Below, piece by piece: positions 43,964 to 56,040 of a stretch of 64,000 nucleotides of DNA (its first letter is position 1; each line of letters begins with the position of its first letter). A program made the translations under genes and the position numbers. Origin of the DNA: Cephalotrichum gorgonifer (lineage: Eukaryota; Ascomycota; Sordariomycetes; Microascales; Microascaceae); assembly GCA_900312665.1 (NCBI GenBank), contig ONZQ02000009.1, positions 542,420 through 606,419 on the forward strand. Direction: 5' to 3'. The notes under the pieces were generated by a model. The model saw nothing but the letters and a program-made list of their open reading frames with translations, searched no databases and was not told the DNA's origin.

Positions 43964-44819
43964 TTGGAGGGAAAGATGTAGAGCAGGGGCGTGTAGGCAA
44001 CCGAGCCGGGAGTGGGTTATAGGGGCGGAACTATTACCAGAACCCGTGCCCGTGCCCGTGCTCGTGCTCGTGCTCGCGACGGCGGCAACAAGTAAAGGTT
44101 ATGGGTTACAAGAATGGAAAGGAAGAAGGTAGGGCAGGTGAGAAAAGGCAGAATTCGTTCGAAGCAGCTGGTGGAGTTGGATGGGGATTCGCCGGACAGA
44201 AAGGCGAGGATGGTGGGTCGGTCGCGTTGCTCCTAAATCCTAAGCTTCTGAGACTCGGCGTCTTTTTTTTTCCCTTCCTTGCCGAGCGGGACCAGCGGTG
44301 CGTCGCTTACCAGCCCCAGCTCTTTCCGTGGTGGCAGATGTCAGGTTGCTATCATGGAAGTCGAAGCTTTATCCCCGCTCGCGCGAAGGACCAAAACGGG
44401 CAAGGGGAACAACAGGCGAATGGGCGAGGCGAAGGCTATTCAAGCCCAGGCGGAAGTGGAAGTGCAAGTGGCGTGTAAGAAGCAAGACAAAAAAGCGAGA
44501 TAAGATTCCGTAGGTGGAGTGGACCCGGGACTAGCCCTAAGTGACCGAGTGATGGACTAAAGGCAATCGAAATAAGGTGGGAAGCAGAATATAACGAGTG
44601 ACGAGGGTCCTATCTCCTCGACTAAGGCTGTCCCTTTAGTCGGGAGTGACGAGGACGAAGACAAAAAACAAACATATATTGACTTGCTAGGGTGCGCGTG
44701 CGGAGAGCGTCAATCATGAAAAGAAAGCCAGAACTCAGGAGCCAAGGAAATGCGCGTGTTGTCCGAAAGGGGAAGTAATGATGGATTGGCTGAGCGAATG
44801 GCGAGGCCCATAGCGCCCC

Positions 44820-45034
44820 AGTTGGGAATATGGCGGGGGGGGGGGGATGGACCAAGGGGGGGAGGGGCGACTGTGTGAAAAGGGTAGGAACGATGAGGGG
44901 GTGTGGTGGGGGGAGGGGAGGAGGGAGAATGTAGGGAAACCACGATCCTCAGGAGAAGGAAGGAAGCGAGGAGGGAAAGGAGACCGAGGATATGCAGAAG
45001 AAAGGGCGAGGGAAAATAATAATAATAATAATAG
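44820..45034 (-). promoter_or_regulatory. Homopurine/homopyrimidine tract (CT-rich on the minus strand)
   Basis: About 200 bases of nearly pure purine on the plus strand, including a 12-G run at 44835-44846 and ending in an AAT microsatellite (about 45016-45034). Read on the minus strand it is a CT-rich block. In filamentous fungi CT-rich blocks often precede transcription starts, so it may belong to a distant promoter of the coiled-coil gene. This is inference. Confidence 0.35.
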
Positions 45035-45114
45035 GAAGCAGAGACCAGGCCTATTCCCGAGAGTGGGCGTGAGACGGGGCGCCGACAAGTACTAGACGAG
45101 GCGTGGTTTGGGGG

Positions 45115-48100
45115 GTGGTACCGTACACGAGTATGGGTACGGATACAGAGGGGTCGGCAGCGTTGGTGGCAAGGTACTTGTACCAAGCAGAAAACAGGAA
45201 CAGATTGAAGTCGGGGGCGACCACTGAAAGACGGGAGGATCTCGTACTTGTTTTTGTATGAGCCGGCATGAGAATACATGCAAAGTGCAGTGCACATAAA
45301 TGGATAATACAGGAGGAATGAGCCGGTGGCGGTCGAAAACATGAGCCTTTCATATGAGGGTCCCTGCCCGCAGGCGTCACTGAGAGCGACAGTGGGCTCA
45401 CGAGGCTATCTACTCGCATCTTCCTTCTCCCCTCCCGGCTCGTTGGATGGGAGGAGCCGGACTACTAGAGATCTCAGACACCTCCTTCTCTCAGTCCTTG
45501 TTATTGGGGCTTCTCGCGATCGCGTCCGGGCCCAGGCCCACTGACATTACGCGATCAAATAACCCGCGTGCAGGAGGAGTCAGGGGGTCAGCTCAGGGTG
45601 GGCCAGGGATGGATGTCGAGAAAAGGAGAAAAAGACAAGGGAATAAGAGAGGAAAAGAAGGGGAAAGTACCCTGCCGCGGCTGGGGCTGTTCGAATCCCA
45701 CGCTGCGCTGCACGGTCAACCCTGCCCTCCTGGATGGGTCGATGATAGACTGCAGCTGAGTAGCAGACCGGCTCTGGTCTGTTTTGGTAGACGTGCTACT
45801 CACATGCGCACTCACGCGACCTCTCGGTGCTAGCTTGTGTGTGTGTGCGCGTGCGCGCTCTCGTGTGTATCTAGGCTACTCGTTTGTAAATATTCACTCG
45901 GACTCGATTGCCGTGATCATCATGGAAGGTGCATGCGGAAGATGAGTGTGCGTGCATGTTGTTGTTCGTACTTTGTATGCTACAGGGTACGAGTTGGGGG
46001 GGGGGCGGCGAAGGCGGCCAAAAAAGCGGCCTCGTCGCCTACCCGTGTTTGGAAATAGCTTGCCGAGGGACAAATCTGTTTTCTTCCCATGGAATACCCG
46101 CCCTTTATCGTCTCGAGTATTATCCGCGTATTATACGAATAAGAGTACTCGTACAAGTGAGTATGTATTGTGTGGAGAAGGGGAACGAAACACGAGGTCG
46201 AATTATAAGGACAGCTCCCAAGGTCCATCTCTGACCCGAGCATGGGGCGCATGTGAGACACCTGGGCGCATTCCCTCCATACGGGAACGAGCAACAGCCG
46301 CCTAATTCGGCCCTAGTGAGACCACCGCCCCGAACAGACAGGGACGGCGGGCTGGACTGTAGGAGCAGTACGTCTTTGGGAAGGGGTAGGACGGGACCAC
46401 AGTACTTGTACTTGTACGACGGGGCTACACCCACCGGACCACTACCTAGGTCCGTCCATGCTCTCAGCGCGGCGGACATACAAGTACAAAGCGATCTAGC
46501 GTGGAGAGTTCTACTTTCCGCGCCCAGTCAAGTGACACAACAGGCGGAAGGGGGGGGGAGAGGTTAATATCGTCATACAGATATGGACACCATACAAGGA
46601 TACGAGGGTCCTCGTGGCACACCTATAGTAATTATAAGGTGTGTTAGCTATCTTGTCACCCAAAGCCGGTTTCCTACGCGTGGGAGCATGCTTTTGTACC
46701 AACGAAGCAGTATGGAGCATGGAGCGTGGATCATGAAGCACGGAGCGTGGTGTGTCCCCCCCGTCCCTCACCCTGTCCAATGGACATGACCCATGGATCT
46801 CCACCCCCCAGAATCAAGGGAAATGGGTACCAAGTTGACCCGTCCTTATACTCGTACTTGTATGTATCCACCTGGCTCTTTGTACCTTTGCTAATACTTG
46901 TATATAAATTCTCCGGGCCTCCGATCTTCTCAGGGTCAATGCAGAGGCGATCCGGGATCCGTCTCCATATCCACCCCCCCTTTTTCAATCTAGAAGTCAC
47001 TCCTGATACGGAGTACTCGTACTTGGTATTTTGCTCTTATTTACTCCCTCCTATCCTCTCGGCGTAGCCGTCCGGTGGTTTCTGCCGCCGTGCCGCGCAG
47101 GTCGCCAAGCTCGGTTATTACTTGTATCATTATACTTGCACTTGATGGTATTATGTGTTGGGGGTTTAGTGGGAGATGATTCTGAGATCCCCATAATTAT
47201 TACTCCCGCAGGTACGAGTACGAGTACAAGCACACCCGATAAAATCGGGGAGCTGGGCCGCCGAGGGGGTGGCAGGACGAAATCGACGTGAAGCGAAGGG
47301 CCTCGGCGGGGCGATAGAAAAAAAAAATGCCGCTCCCCTCCGTTCGCTGTTGCATTGGGCCTTATAGATGCTTGGAGATGGGCCCCACGATTCCGCTTCC
47401 GGTTTACCTCGTTCTCCTCATTCTCCTTGTCGAGTGCCACAACAGCCCATCGGGGCAACAGACGAGACAATGACAGAGTAAATTATACATGTACTCAGTT
47501 ATGAAAGCCCTAGTTGTTCCCCTTCTCAGCGGTCAGTAGTGTCCTTGACCGGGATGTTTCAAATGCGAGCTAAGATTGAAGGGGGGGGACTGCCTTCTCG
47601 TAGATTTCCTATTACGGCGATGGGACCAAACAATGGCAAGTGGAGCCCCAAGAAAACGATGTACCCCAAGGAAGTAAGTACCCTGCAAGGAGGTTGACCC
47701 AGCGCAGGCCAGGGCTGCGCTGCGGAGGCGCAGCGGAGTGGAACGTAAGCTGGTCCGGAATCAGGGGCACCGCATACGAGTAATGAACATAATAATTACC
47801 ATGATTCCCATTCGGCGATCAATGGAAGGGCGGAAAGGGAGAAAGAAACTGGGTGGGTTCCCGTTTTGGGGTTTCCCCTTCGGTGGTCCGTTACATGATG
47901 ATGATAGGGCAAAGAAGAAAATGTACATACCCATGGGCTATGTGGTGATCTTGACTGCTCGTAATCAATCCCGCCCTCTTGAAGCACCTGGGGGCGGTCA
48001 ATCACTCCAGTAGGATGCCCATCGCTTGTAACTATTGTGATTTTAGTTGGTGATGTATGTATTATTGTGTACATATGCTTATGTCCTTTACCCAGGGAGG

Positions 48101-48370
48101 TGCAAGAGCCGCTTGTACCCAAAGGAGAGACAGAGACCTCACTTGTAGTCACCAAGAGAGAAGAAGACAGACGATAAATATTGTTAAAAAGGCCAAGTGA
48201 TTGGAAAGCCAAGGGGGTAGTGGTCACACACACACACACACGCAGTCTGTTGCCCCGAAGGAAGGGGGCTCCGTCTTCCGCGCATCTACACCACTACTTT
48301 GAACCACACTGGGCATTATTATTCAACTCGTTCATGAGTAATTGGTCTGTCCCTACTAAAGTACTTGTAC
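45115..48370. repeat. Field of dispersed TACTCGTAC / TACTTGTAC words
   Basis: Copies and close variants occur near 45172, 46143, 46403, 46850, 47010, 47212 and 48359, in both orientations and often overlapping (GTACTTGTACTTGTAC, TACGAGTACGAGTACAAG). Similar words occur near 16850, 17315, 20806, 22412, 30250, 40115, 53690 and 54345. They are non-coding and have no fixed spacing. Confidence 0.6.
48227..48241. repeat. CA microsatellite
   Basis: Run of about seven CA units in intergenic DNA. Confidence 0.8.
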
Positions 48371-48720
48371 CGACTAACCTTCTGCCCCTGTCAGTCCCAT
48401 ACATATGTTCCCTCACCTCCGAGCTCCATCCCCTATCGCCCGGCAAAGAAGAGTACAAAAGAAAGTAGAGAATGAACGGCTGGGACCAACACATCCCCCT
48501 GCCTATCTTGGATGACAATGTCGTATACACCCACTCTTCCGTCGCGAGCATCATCTCAGTCCTCTGAAGCCCCTCAACCTCTAGTAAAACACAAGCAAGG
48601 AAACGATCAACTCAGGGTATCAACGGCCACAACTTTTGCTGCCTAAACTTCCACTCCCACTCCCACAACTAACAAAGGAAATCGGTGCCCGTCGGGGCGG
48701 TGTAGTCAGAAGATGGCTCA

Positions 48721-51702
48721 CTATGCCTTCTTCTCACCTTTGTACTTCAACTCCGCCTTCGCCACCTTCATTAGGAGGTCTTCGTCCTTGATGGGGATCC
48801 AGGACGTCAATATTTTCATCGTATTATCGAAGTCCGAGTCGAGGATGATCTCGCTCAAGGCATCGATAATGGCTGTGCTCGCCGCATGCAAAACGTCTAG
48901 TCCCGCTGGCGCGCCATCCCGCCCCGGCGTCTGCGGCGGGGTATCTCCGAGCAAGAGAAACACATCCCAGATGCGAAGCTGTGCAGGGAAGGGAATGGCT
49001 AGGTTGAATAAGGTGAGGTACCATTTCGTCCCAAATACGGTCCCATCGATGCCGAGGTGGTTCTAGATACGTTAGCTTGTTGCGCCCTGAATATCACCAA
49101 GAGTCGAGAGTACTCACCAGCCTCTTGCCCACATCCTTCCCTGCGAGCCAGCGCTTCTCGAGGTCTTGCAGACAAGCCATGAGGCCCGCGAAACCATGTT
49201 GGTACAGATGTTCTAGCCCACGAAGGTGCCACATACGCACAATCATGATGAACGCCTTCTCCTCGTCAAAGTAGCAAAGTAACGTGGCAGCAAGCGACGC
49301 CATGCCCTGGACGTAGCCGATCTCGCTATAGTATAGTGCCACGGCGTGGAGCACCCTGAATAGCAGCCTCTGTCCGCCACGGTACCTGCTCCGGAACATG
49401 ATGTGCTTGTTGATGGTCCGCGGAACATCCAGATCGATCTGAACATCATCCTCGCATGAGACAAGCTGCAGCCGTCTAAACTCGGAAATAAGATACTCCT
49501 CGGTAGGTGAGTCCTTCCTCGCCTTCGCACTGGTGGCGAGGAACGAGTACCAAGCTGCCCCTCGCCATCGGTCGGGGATTCCCTTCCACGTCCGTTCAAC
49601 GAGCTTCGGGTGCTTGATGTCAAATTCAAACTCCATGCCTTCCCCATCTTTTCCTTTCCGGACAACCTTGGCCATCCTCCGCCACTTCCCAGCTCGTTCC
49701 CACTCCTTCCGCTTCACAGCCTCCGATATCTTATCCGCCTTTTCATCCTCGGTGATATGTTGGATTCCGGGAGTGTGTGTGAGCATCTCGCCTGCCTCAT
49801 CTGCCAGCCGACGATCCCTATTGTGCGGAAGCAGATTCGTGGCGTGTCTCAGAGTCGATAACGACGAGCGGAAGGAGGCAGCTGATAGTTCCGACGCCTG
49901 TGTGTGTAGAGACCTTGCCGACACCTTTCTGTTTGGGACTCGGGCACTGTTGAGCTGGGACGGGTCCCGCCTGCTTAAAAGGTTCCTTCTCCTAGAGGAT
50001 GGCCTGCTGGTCTTCTCGGAGGCGGTGCCCTGGCGACGGGGTCGGATAAATCCGTATCGGTCGACGTCGGCGCCATCAACATCCTGCCAGTCCTCAACGC
50101 CTCCAGCTAGCTCATACTCTCGCCTCACTAAGTCTGGCGGTTGAAGTGAAGAGTCGGCGGATCCTGAGGTAGCTCGCTCCGGCATTAAAGTTTGATTGTG
50201 AGCATTGTCGGGCCTAACAGAACAAGAGCAGGGGTTAGCAATTGCGTGAATAAATGTAAAATACAGCGACCCCGGGAACCAAGAAAATCGTACGCGTTGT
50301 GTTTGTCTTTCTCGACGGGGTCCTCAGGGGTGGGTGAAAGGCGGTCTCGAGCAAGGGTGGGGACAGGTGCTCCTTGCTCCCAATTGATGTCGTCGCCGAC
50401 GTCATAGAGCGATCTCACCTTTTGAGAGTCCCGCTCTACATCTGCAGGGAGGAGCCGGATATTGGGTATAGGCTGTCGGGGTCGTGCTGGAAGGACTTCG
50501 TCGGCAGTAGCAGCGTTCGCTGTCGCGGCAGAGTGCTCAGGTTGAGTTTCGCGATCGCTTGCGCGTCTGCTTGACGTGACGAGCGGGAAAGCGCGAGGGG
50601 TGGCTGTTTGAATTGATGGTTCCGGCATTTTCTCTTCGTGGATAAAGGCAGGCGTACCTCCGAACATGAGGCTGCCCCGTTTTGAGAAACTGACGTTTGT
50701 GAGGAAGTCCTCTCCAAGGAGACTGTCGGTCGGGATCGAAACGGAGATGGGGGAAAACTTGGCCTCTGGAGCACGGCAGTCATGATTGGTCGCAGGCCGT
50801 TGGCACGGTGCAGGTGGTCCGTGTGGTGGCCGATTATTAGTGCTTGTTCTCGTAATATTAGCATCACCCCTCGCAGTAGCGTCCGCATCGGGCCCGGACC
50901 GGCCTAAACCTTGTTGTCGAGTAGCGGCACCACCACTTTTACCAGGTACTCGGTCGGCACGCGACGATGGCCGTGCTTCTCGACTGGTCGGAGATGGGAC
51001 TGAATTGCTCCGGGGCCACAGCTCGGCCATGCTTCTTTTCTTCAGCCGAGTTGCTGCCACGACACGAAAGCTAAAGCTTCTAGCTATCGGCGGAGCGGCT
51101 TTGGTTGGGCTTGCCCCAGAAAGAGGGTGGTCTGCAATCGTCACTGGTGAAAGAGGAAGCGGGGCGTGGTGTTGCGGTGTTGACGGTGTATTCTCACGGG
51201 AGTCGAATGGATTAGCCCTGTCGGATGAGGTATAACTGTCTGTAGGAGCAGGTTTAAGTTCGACAAGTTCCACGTGCTCCACTGCGGAGTGGTGAGTCGC
51301 AAGCTCCAGCTCCTTGTCGAACAGAATGGTTGTGTCAAAGTCCTCCTCGTAGATCGTGCTCGAGGTGGATGTGGATGTGGATGTGGTTTGGGTGACGCCA
51401 GAATCACCATTCCACTCCTCTCGTGACCCTACCGAAGACAAGTCGCCTCGGAGCGCGGGGTGTTCTTCTGGTGGTGGGGGGATAGAGCTCGTGCTAGATA
51501 TCGAGAAAGTCGTGGTGGGGCTGGATGCCGCAACGGACACCGACCTTTTAAGGCTCCGGGGAGCCGGGATGAGGATGGGTGGCTCGGCCTGGGCAGTTTT
51601 CTCGTATCTCAATCCGATGAGGCCCAGGTCATCTCTGAAGGGAATCAAAGAGGAAGTTCGGCGCCTGGGATAGCGGAGGCTAGAGAATTTGGGAGGCGAC
51701 AT
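48721..51702 (-). CDS. TBC-domain Rab GTPase-activating protein
   Basis: Exons 51702-50294, 50213-49118 and 49062-48721; 948 residues. The ATG at 51702 (MSPPKFSSLRYPRRR) is the first true one in frame. The first 480 residues are Ser/Pro/Thr-rich and probably disordered. The TBC domain spans about 660-900 (GIPDRWRGAAWYSFL onward). Both catalytic fingers are present: Arg735 in IDLDVPRT and Gln772 in YVQGM, 37 residues apart as usual. The final exon completes the domain (NHLGIDGTVFGTKWYLTLF, WDVFLLLG). Dual-finger TBC proteins accelerate GTP hydrolysis on Rab/Ypt GTPases in vesicle traffic or septation signalling. The target Rab is unknown; the long N-terminal extension is probably regulatory. 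Confidence 0.92.
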
Positions 51703-54700
51703 TGTACAAGCATGGAATGCCGCCAGTGCGGGGGGCGCAGACGGGTAGAACTGGGTAGCTGGTTCCGGATCCGGTACTTTGGTTGCACTGATCAATGAGT
51801 AGATCCAATATTCCTGCCTGGTGCAACACCACAGGGCATTCCACCACCTCTAGAATTTGCCGAACAGAAGAAATCGACCGGAGAGTATGAAGTCGGAGGA
51901 AATCTAGAGGGGGGAGGAGTGTCAGGACTTGTCTCAGGTGTTAAGAGAGCAGCAGGGAGATAAAATGTAGAATGTCCCACGGGACGGGGAGGGAGGGCTG
52001 GGATAGGAAATAAACCACGAGAGCAAAAATGTGCGTGGTATGCCTGGGTTATGCGCGTTTGGAGCATGGCGACGGGGAAGGCGCGACACGACATGTAAGT
52101 GAAGTGGTGGAGGAGAAAGCGGGAAGGAGAGCCCAAAGCAAGTGCGGAGGCATGAGGAAGTCATGCCAAGCATAAGCCCAAGAGCTTAATCCACTTACTT
52201 GTTCAATATGGATGTCAGGAAGGCCGTAGGATTTAAAAATAGCGTGATGAAATAAAAGGCATGATCCGAGCGAACGAGTGCAGAATATCGAGATACTTCG
52301 GAGAGTTGGGCGTCCGGTCGTGGTGTTGATATGGCAATATATGGGTAGCGAGGAGTAATATATTTGTCCTTGGGTCTGTAAATTGGGCGGGTAAAGCGAA
52401 AGGTGCCAGTGTATGCACGAGGTAGTGGAATTTGTCCTAGAAGCAGGAACGTCGGAGACTAATAAGGCGGGTGTTAATGACAGAAATTCCAAGAGAAAAT
52501 AAAGCTCAGCGATGGAGGCCAGACTGACCAAGGAGAGTGAGCCAGGGCAGCACTTGCGTGAAATACTGTGTTGTCCCCGTTGCTGCCACAAACTGCTGGC
52601 ACTTCGAAGGTTGGGAAATGAACCTGACCGCTCTGGAATTGGACTCGTGGTGGAGTAACGTTGTCGACGTGTCGCCTGATCTGTCGTCTGTTTCTACCGG
52701 GCGGGCCACTTGGACCTCGTGGGGTGGTTAACGGCTTGGTTCCTGCATAAGGAATTTGTAGTGAGTTTACTCGCAGGACATTGGGAATATAAGTATTAAA
52801 GGGATTAAGGAAGCGGCAAGAAAAGCAGGAACAAGCGAGAGTGTGGGCAGGCTCGGACGACCCACGATATATGATGAAAGTCAGAGGGAAAGATCTAGGT
52901 CGAATCCTAATTCCCATCTACATCAACATCAGCAGCTTCCATTTCATATATCACTTACATGCTCCCCTGCATGTCTAGATCCGGCGAAATACGCTGTCTC
53001 ATATTTTCATCGGCTCCCTTCCATTTCTATCCCGTGCGCTATTATCGTCTCCAGTTCCAGGTTCCAGCTTCTTACAACCGTATTGCTTTTACCGCTTGGT
53101 CCCCTTATGTTTTTGCTTTTGCGTTGCGCATTATTGCCCTCGGAAGTGAAACTTAGCCTTAGCTGAGCGGGAGGCTGGCTTCTTGAAGCCCCAGAGCACC
53201 TGAGGGTCAGAGCAAAAAAAAAAAAACGCAGGAAGGGGGGCTGGGCACTTGGATGCCAATCACTTGGGTCTTAGAGACATCCAAGCGCACGATCCTGGCT
53301 CGAGGGCTGTTCTCAAAGAGTGCTCTCAGAACTGGATCGCGTAGTTACTTGCATACCAACATCGGTTGCGAGTTCTCGGGATTAGTTTGATTCGGCTATT
53401 ACTCATAGGCTCCTGGGTAAACAGGCCACGTGATGCCATCTCGTTTTCTAGAACTTTAATCTACTACAAATATGAATACTGGCATGTGGAGGACGACGAG
53501 GCACCTCCCAGAGCGGAACCGTTCAAGTGGATATTACGATTGTACCCGACAAGAAACTATCTGGGACTCGTCCCCGCTATGGTAGGTTGGAAGAGAGTTT
53601 CCCCACCACCACACAAAGATAGCTCCGCTACCGCACCCCGTTTTCAAGCTTAAGAGGTTGCAGGCGCCCCACATCCGACGTACTGGTATTGTACTTGCGC
53701 GAGTATGGAGCGTGAATACTTGTACTGAAGAAGCAAAGACGAAAGCATGGGGTCTCGCCAGTGTGTTCTACCCTTGAACACGCAGGGGCTCAGCTCAAAC
53801 GTGGAAAAGTAAAATAATGCCCCTCCCCTCCCTGTGTAGAGGGAATAGGTGAAATGCCCCGCGCGCGGGGGTCACAGGAGCAGCATTTGGGGAACGAACA
53901 AAGGGGGTGATGAGGGACGTTGGTGTGTTAGGCTGCCTCACTGTGAACACCTCCTGACAGGTGCTCCAAGCCACGAGTTCCATCTTGGCCTACTCCAAAA
54001 CGGGGTACGTCATGACCGAGGCACTGTAGCGTATTCCCAGAGGAGCGAACCTGGTAGTATCTAAAGTGCTAATATATATACTCGGATGTACAGATAATAC
54101 AATATTTTCGCGATTGGAAGTGACAAAGTACCAATAGGAGGGCTAGACTTAGATGACTCTTAAGGGTCCAGCCCACATTGGGCACCTGTACAAGGATTAC
54201 TCGTAGATGCGGCGTATGAGTATTATCCCTGTATGGGGTATGTGGTGACCATACTCGATTTGGCTCCTCCTGGGTATCCAATAATAAAATACTCGGCGAA
54301 ATCGTCAGCCCATACATGGGGGGCCAGCTGGCTAGGTGATGCTTGACGTGTACAAGCATACTACTCTGTACATGTATCCATAAAGACGGCCCTTCTCGAC
54401 CTAGTGCCCGGGGTCGGGAGGAGCCACCGGCTGCACTAGCACCACTTCCGGGCATCCAGGTACCGCAGTTGGTTGCCCCTTCGAGATGGGATCAGCGACT
54501 GCGATTTCCTCTTCTGAAGTGGATGTCCAACACACCCCTCGAACGAGAAGCTGCAGGTAAACAACAAATCTTTCATCGGGAAATTGGGTTTCTCGCAACG
54601 CGATGCTATCTTTTGTTCACCTTTTCTCCGTAGCGATATCCAGCATACGAAGTAGGACCAACCATAGTGCCCCAGCCCCTCACTTCCTATCATTATGGGG

Positions 54701-56040
54701 CTTCTTTCCACCTTCGTTGGGGCAGGGTGAAGCACATGACCCGAAATCCCCCAACAGCCATCCATCCATCGGCAATTTCCACCGCGACCGTATGTAAAGA
54801 AATGTCGCTATTAGATGGTTTCTCGCTCGAACTCGTGTGGGTGGGAACGGAACCCCCTGGTCCAACGAAAAAGAAAACCCCGCATCATAGTGGGCGTAGC
54901 GACGATGGCGAACAAGTTCCCAGCCCAACACGACAGGGGTCTTCTCTCGAAATCTGGTGCCTGACAGCGTTGGCACCTAAACCAGTCCCCGTGGTGCTTC
55001 TCTGTAACTACCCAACTTGTAATCTCCTGGCTGGCCGATCACGCCCTGCCAGAACATCGGCTTCGGAGTGTTACTACTGTACTTAGTTGCAAGCACTTGG
55101 AGTCGACGGCCGGCCCCTAGATGGACACGTGTTGCTTTTTTTATAAGAGAAAAAAAATCTCAATCCTGCTAACAAGGGTATTCTCTCTGGCCGGTTGGTC
55201 CTTGCAAGGGATGGATTACACATGACACCTGCGTCCCGACCCGGTGTCGAAGCGGGAGACTTGAGGAGCAGACCAAGGATGACCTCACGGTCATGGCTAA
55301 ACAAAACCAAGGGAATCAAGATCAAAATCACGACATAAAGGCCCTTTAAACACGAGTGCCCGCACTCCCCAGATCCTCGGCATGGAAGCTACCCCACCGA
55401 ACCCATTACGACCATAAGGCAACAATTACAAAGGGTTGATGAGAATGAGTGAAGTGTGTCTCCCACTCAACTCGGGCCAGCTTGGGAGAAAAAGAGGCAT
55501 AGCTTATATCATGGAGGGGCGCCGCAACACTTCCTCCTACCACACAAGTTTATATAGAAAACCGCGATATATAGACAAAAGGTAACAGAAAGAAAATTAA
55601 ACCTAGGAACCAAAGACCCAAAGAACGAGAACAATTCGTGCCCATTAAGGTTGACGCTGAGAACAAGAATGGGAAACAAGAGGAGACAGTGAGCCCCAGA
55701 GGAATCGATGGGGAAAGGATGAGGTTGACGAATAATGGTAAGGAAAAGCCGCGCACCACAAGAGACGTCCGTGAGAACCCCCTTCAGAAGTGCCACAGCC
55801 CATGTCAACCGAAAGCAAAAACAGCCACTGAACAACAAGGTTGAAAAGGAAAATGAAAGAACCCCATGTATCGTCTCCTGCCTGGCCACATACCTTTTGA
55901 GCATAACACTCAACCGGGCTAACGAAAGTGGGCCGGTCATCGAAGTGGTCCTTCAATCTCATAGAAGAGAAGCCACAACACTTTTTGCGCCCCAGAAGAC
56001 CGAAACCCGTCCTCTCCTTTTCCCTCTAAACCCGAGATTC
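51703..56040. other. 4.3-kb gene-free interval
   Basis: Between the TBC start and the stop of the secreted repeat protein, both on the minus strand. It contains a 13-A run near 53214-53226 and scattered GTAC words (near 53690 and 54345). No frame shows family resemblance. The TBC promoter must lie at its left end. Confidence 0.5.

Larger units (their letters stand above)
43220..48720. other. 5.5-kb gene-free interval with homopurine tracts and GTAC words
   Basis: Lies upstream of the coiled-coil gene and downstream of the TBC gene. It holds a 20-base G run, a long homopurine tract, AAT and CA microsatellites and the densest field of TACTCGTAC/TACTTGTAC words in the window. Open frames present are low-complexity or random. 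Part may be the long 5' leader of the coiled-coil gene, but a non-coding RNA or clade-specific gene cannot be excluded. Confidence 0.5.

Noticed and set aside
44710..45342. 210-codon open frame on the minus strand in the 5.5-kb gap
   Set aside because: It runs through the homopurine block and is Ser/Pro/Leu/Tyr low-complexity with no conserved words; best explained by base composition.
45683..45705. tRNA-like TTCGAATC loop
   Set aside because: The flanking bases do not form a five-pair T stem and no other cloverleaf parts are present.
47714..47734. Hairpin GCTGCGC-7 nt-GCGCAGC as a terminator or RNA element
   Set aside because: Isolated short stem in GC-rich DNA, no neighbouring gene end and no U-tract; not distinguishable from chance.
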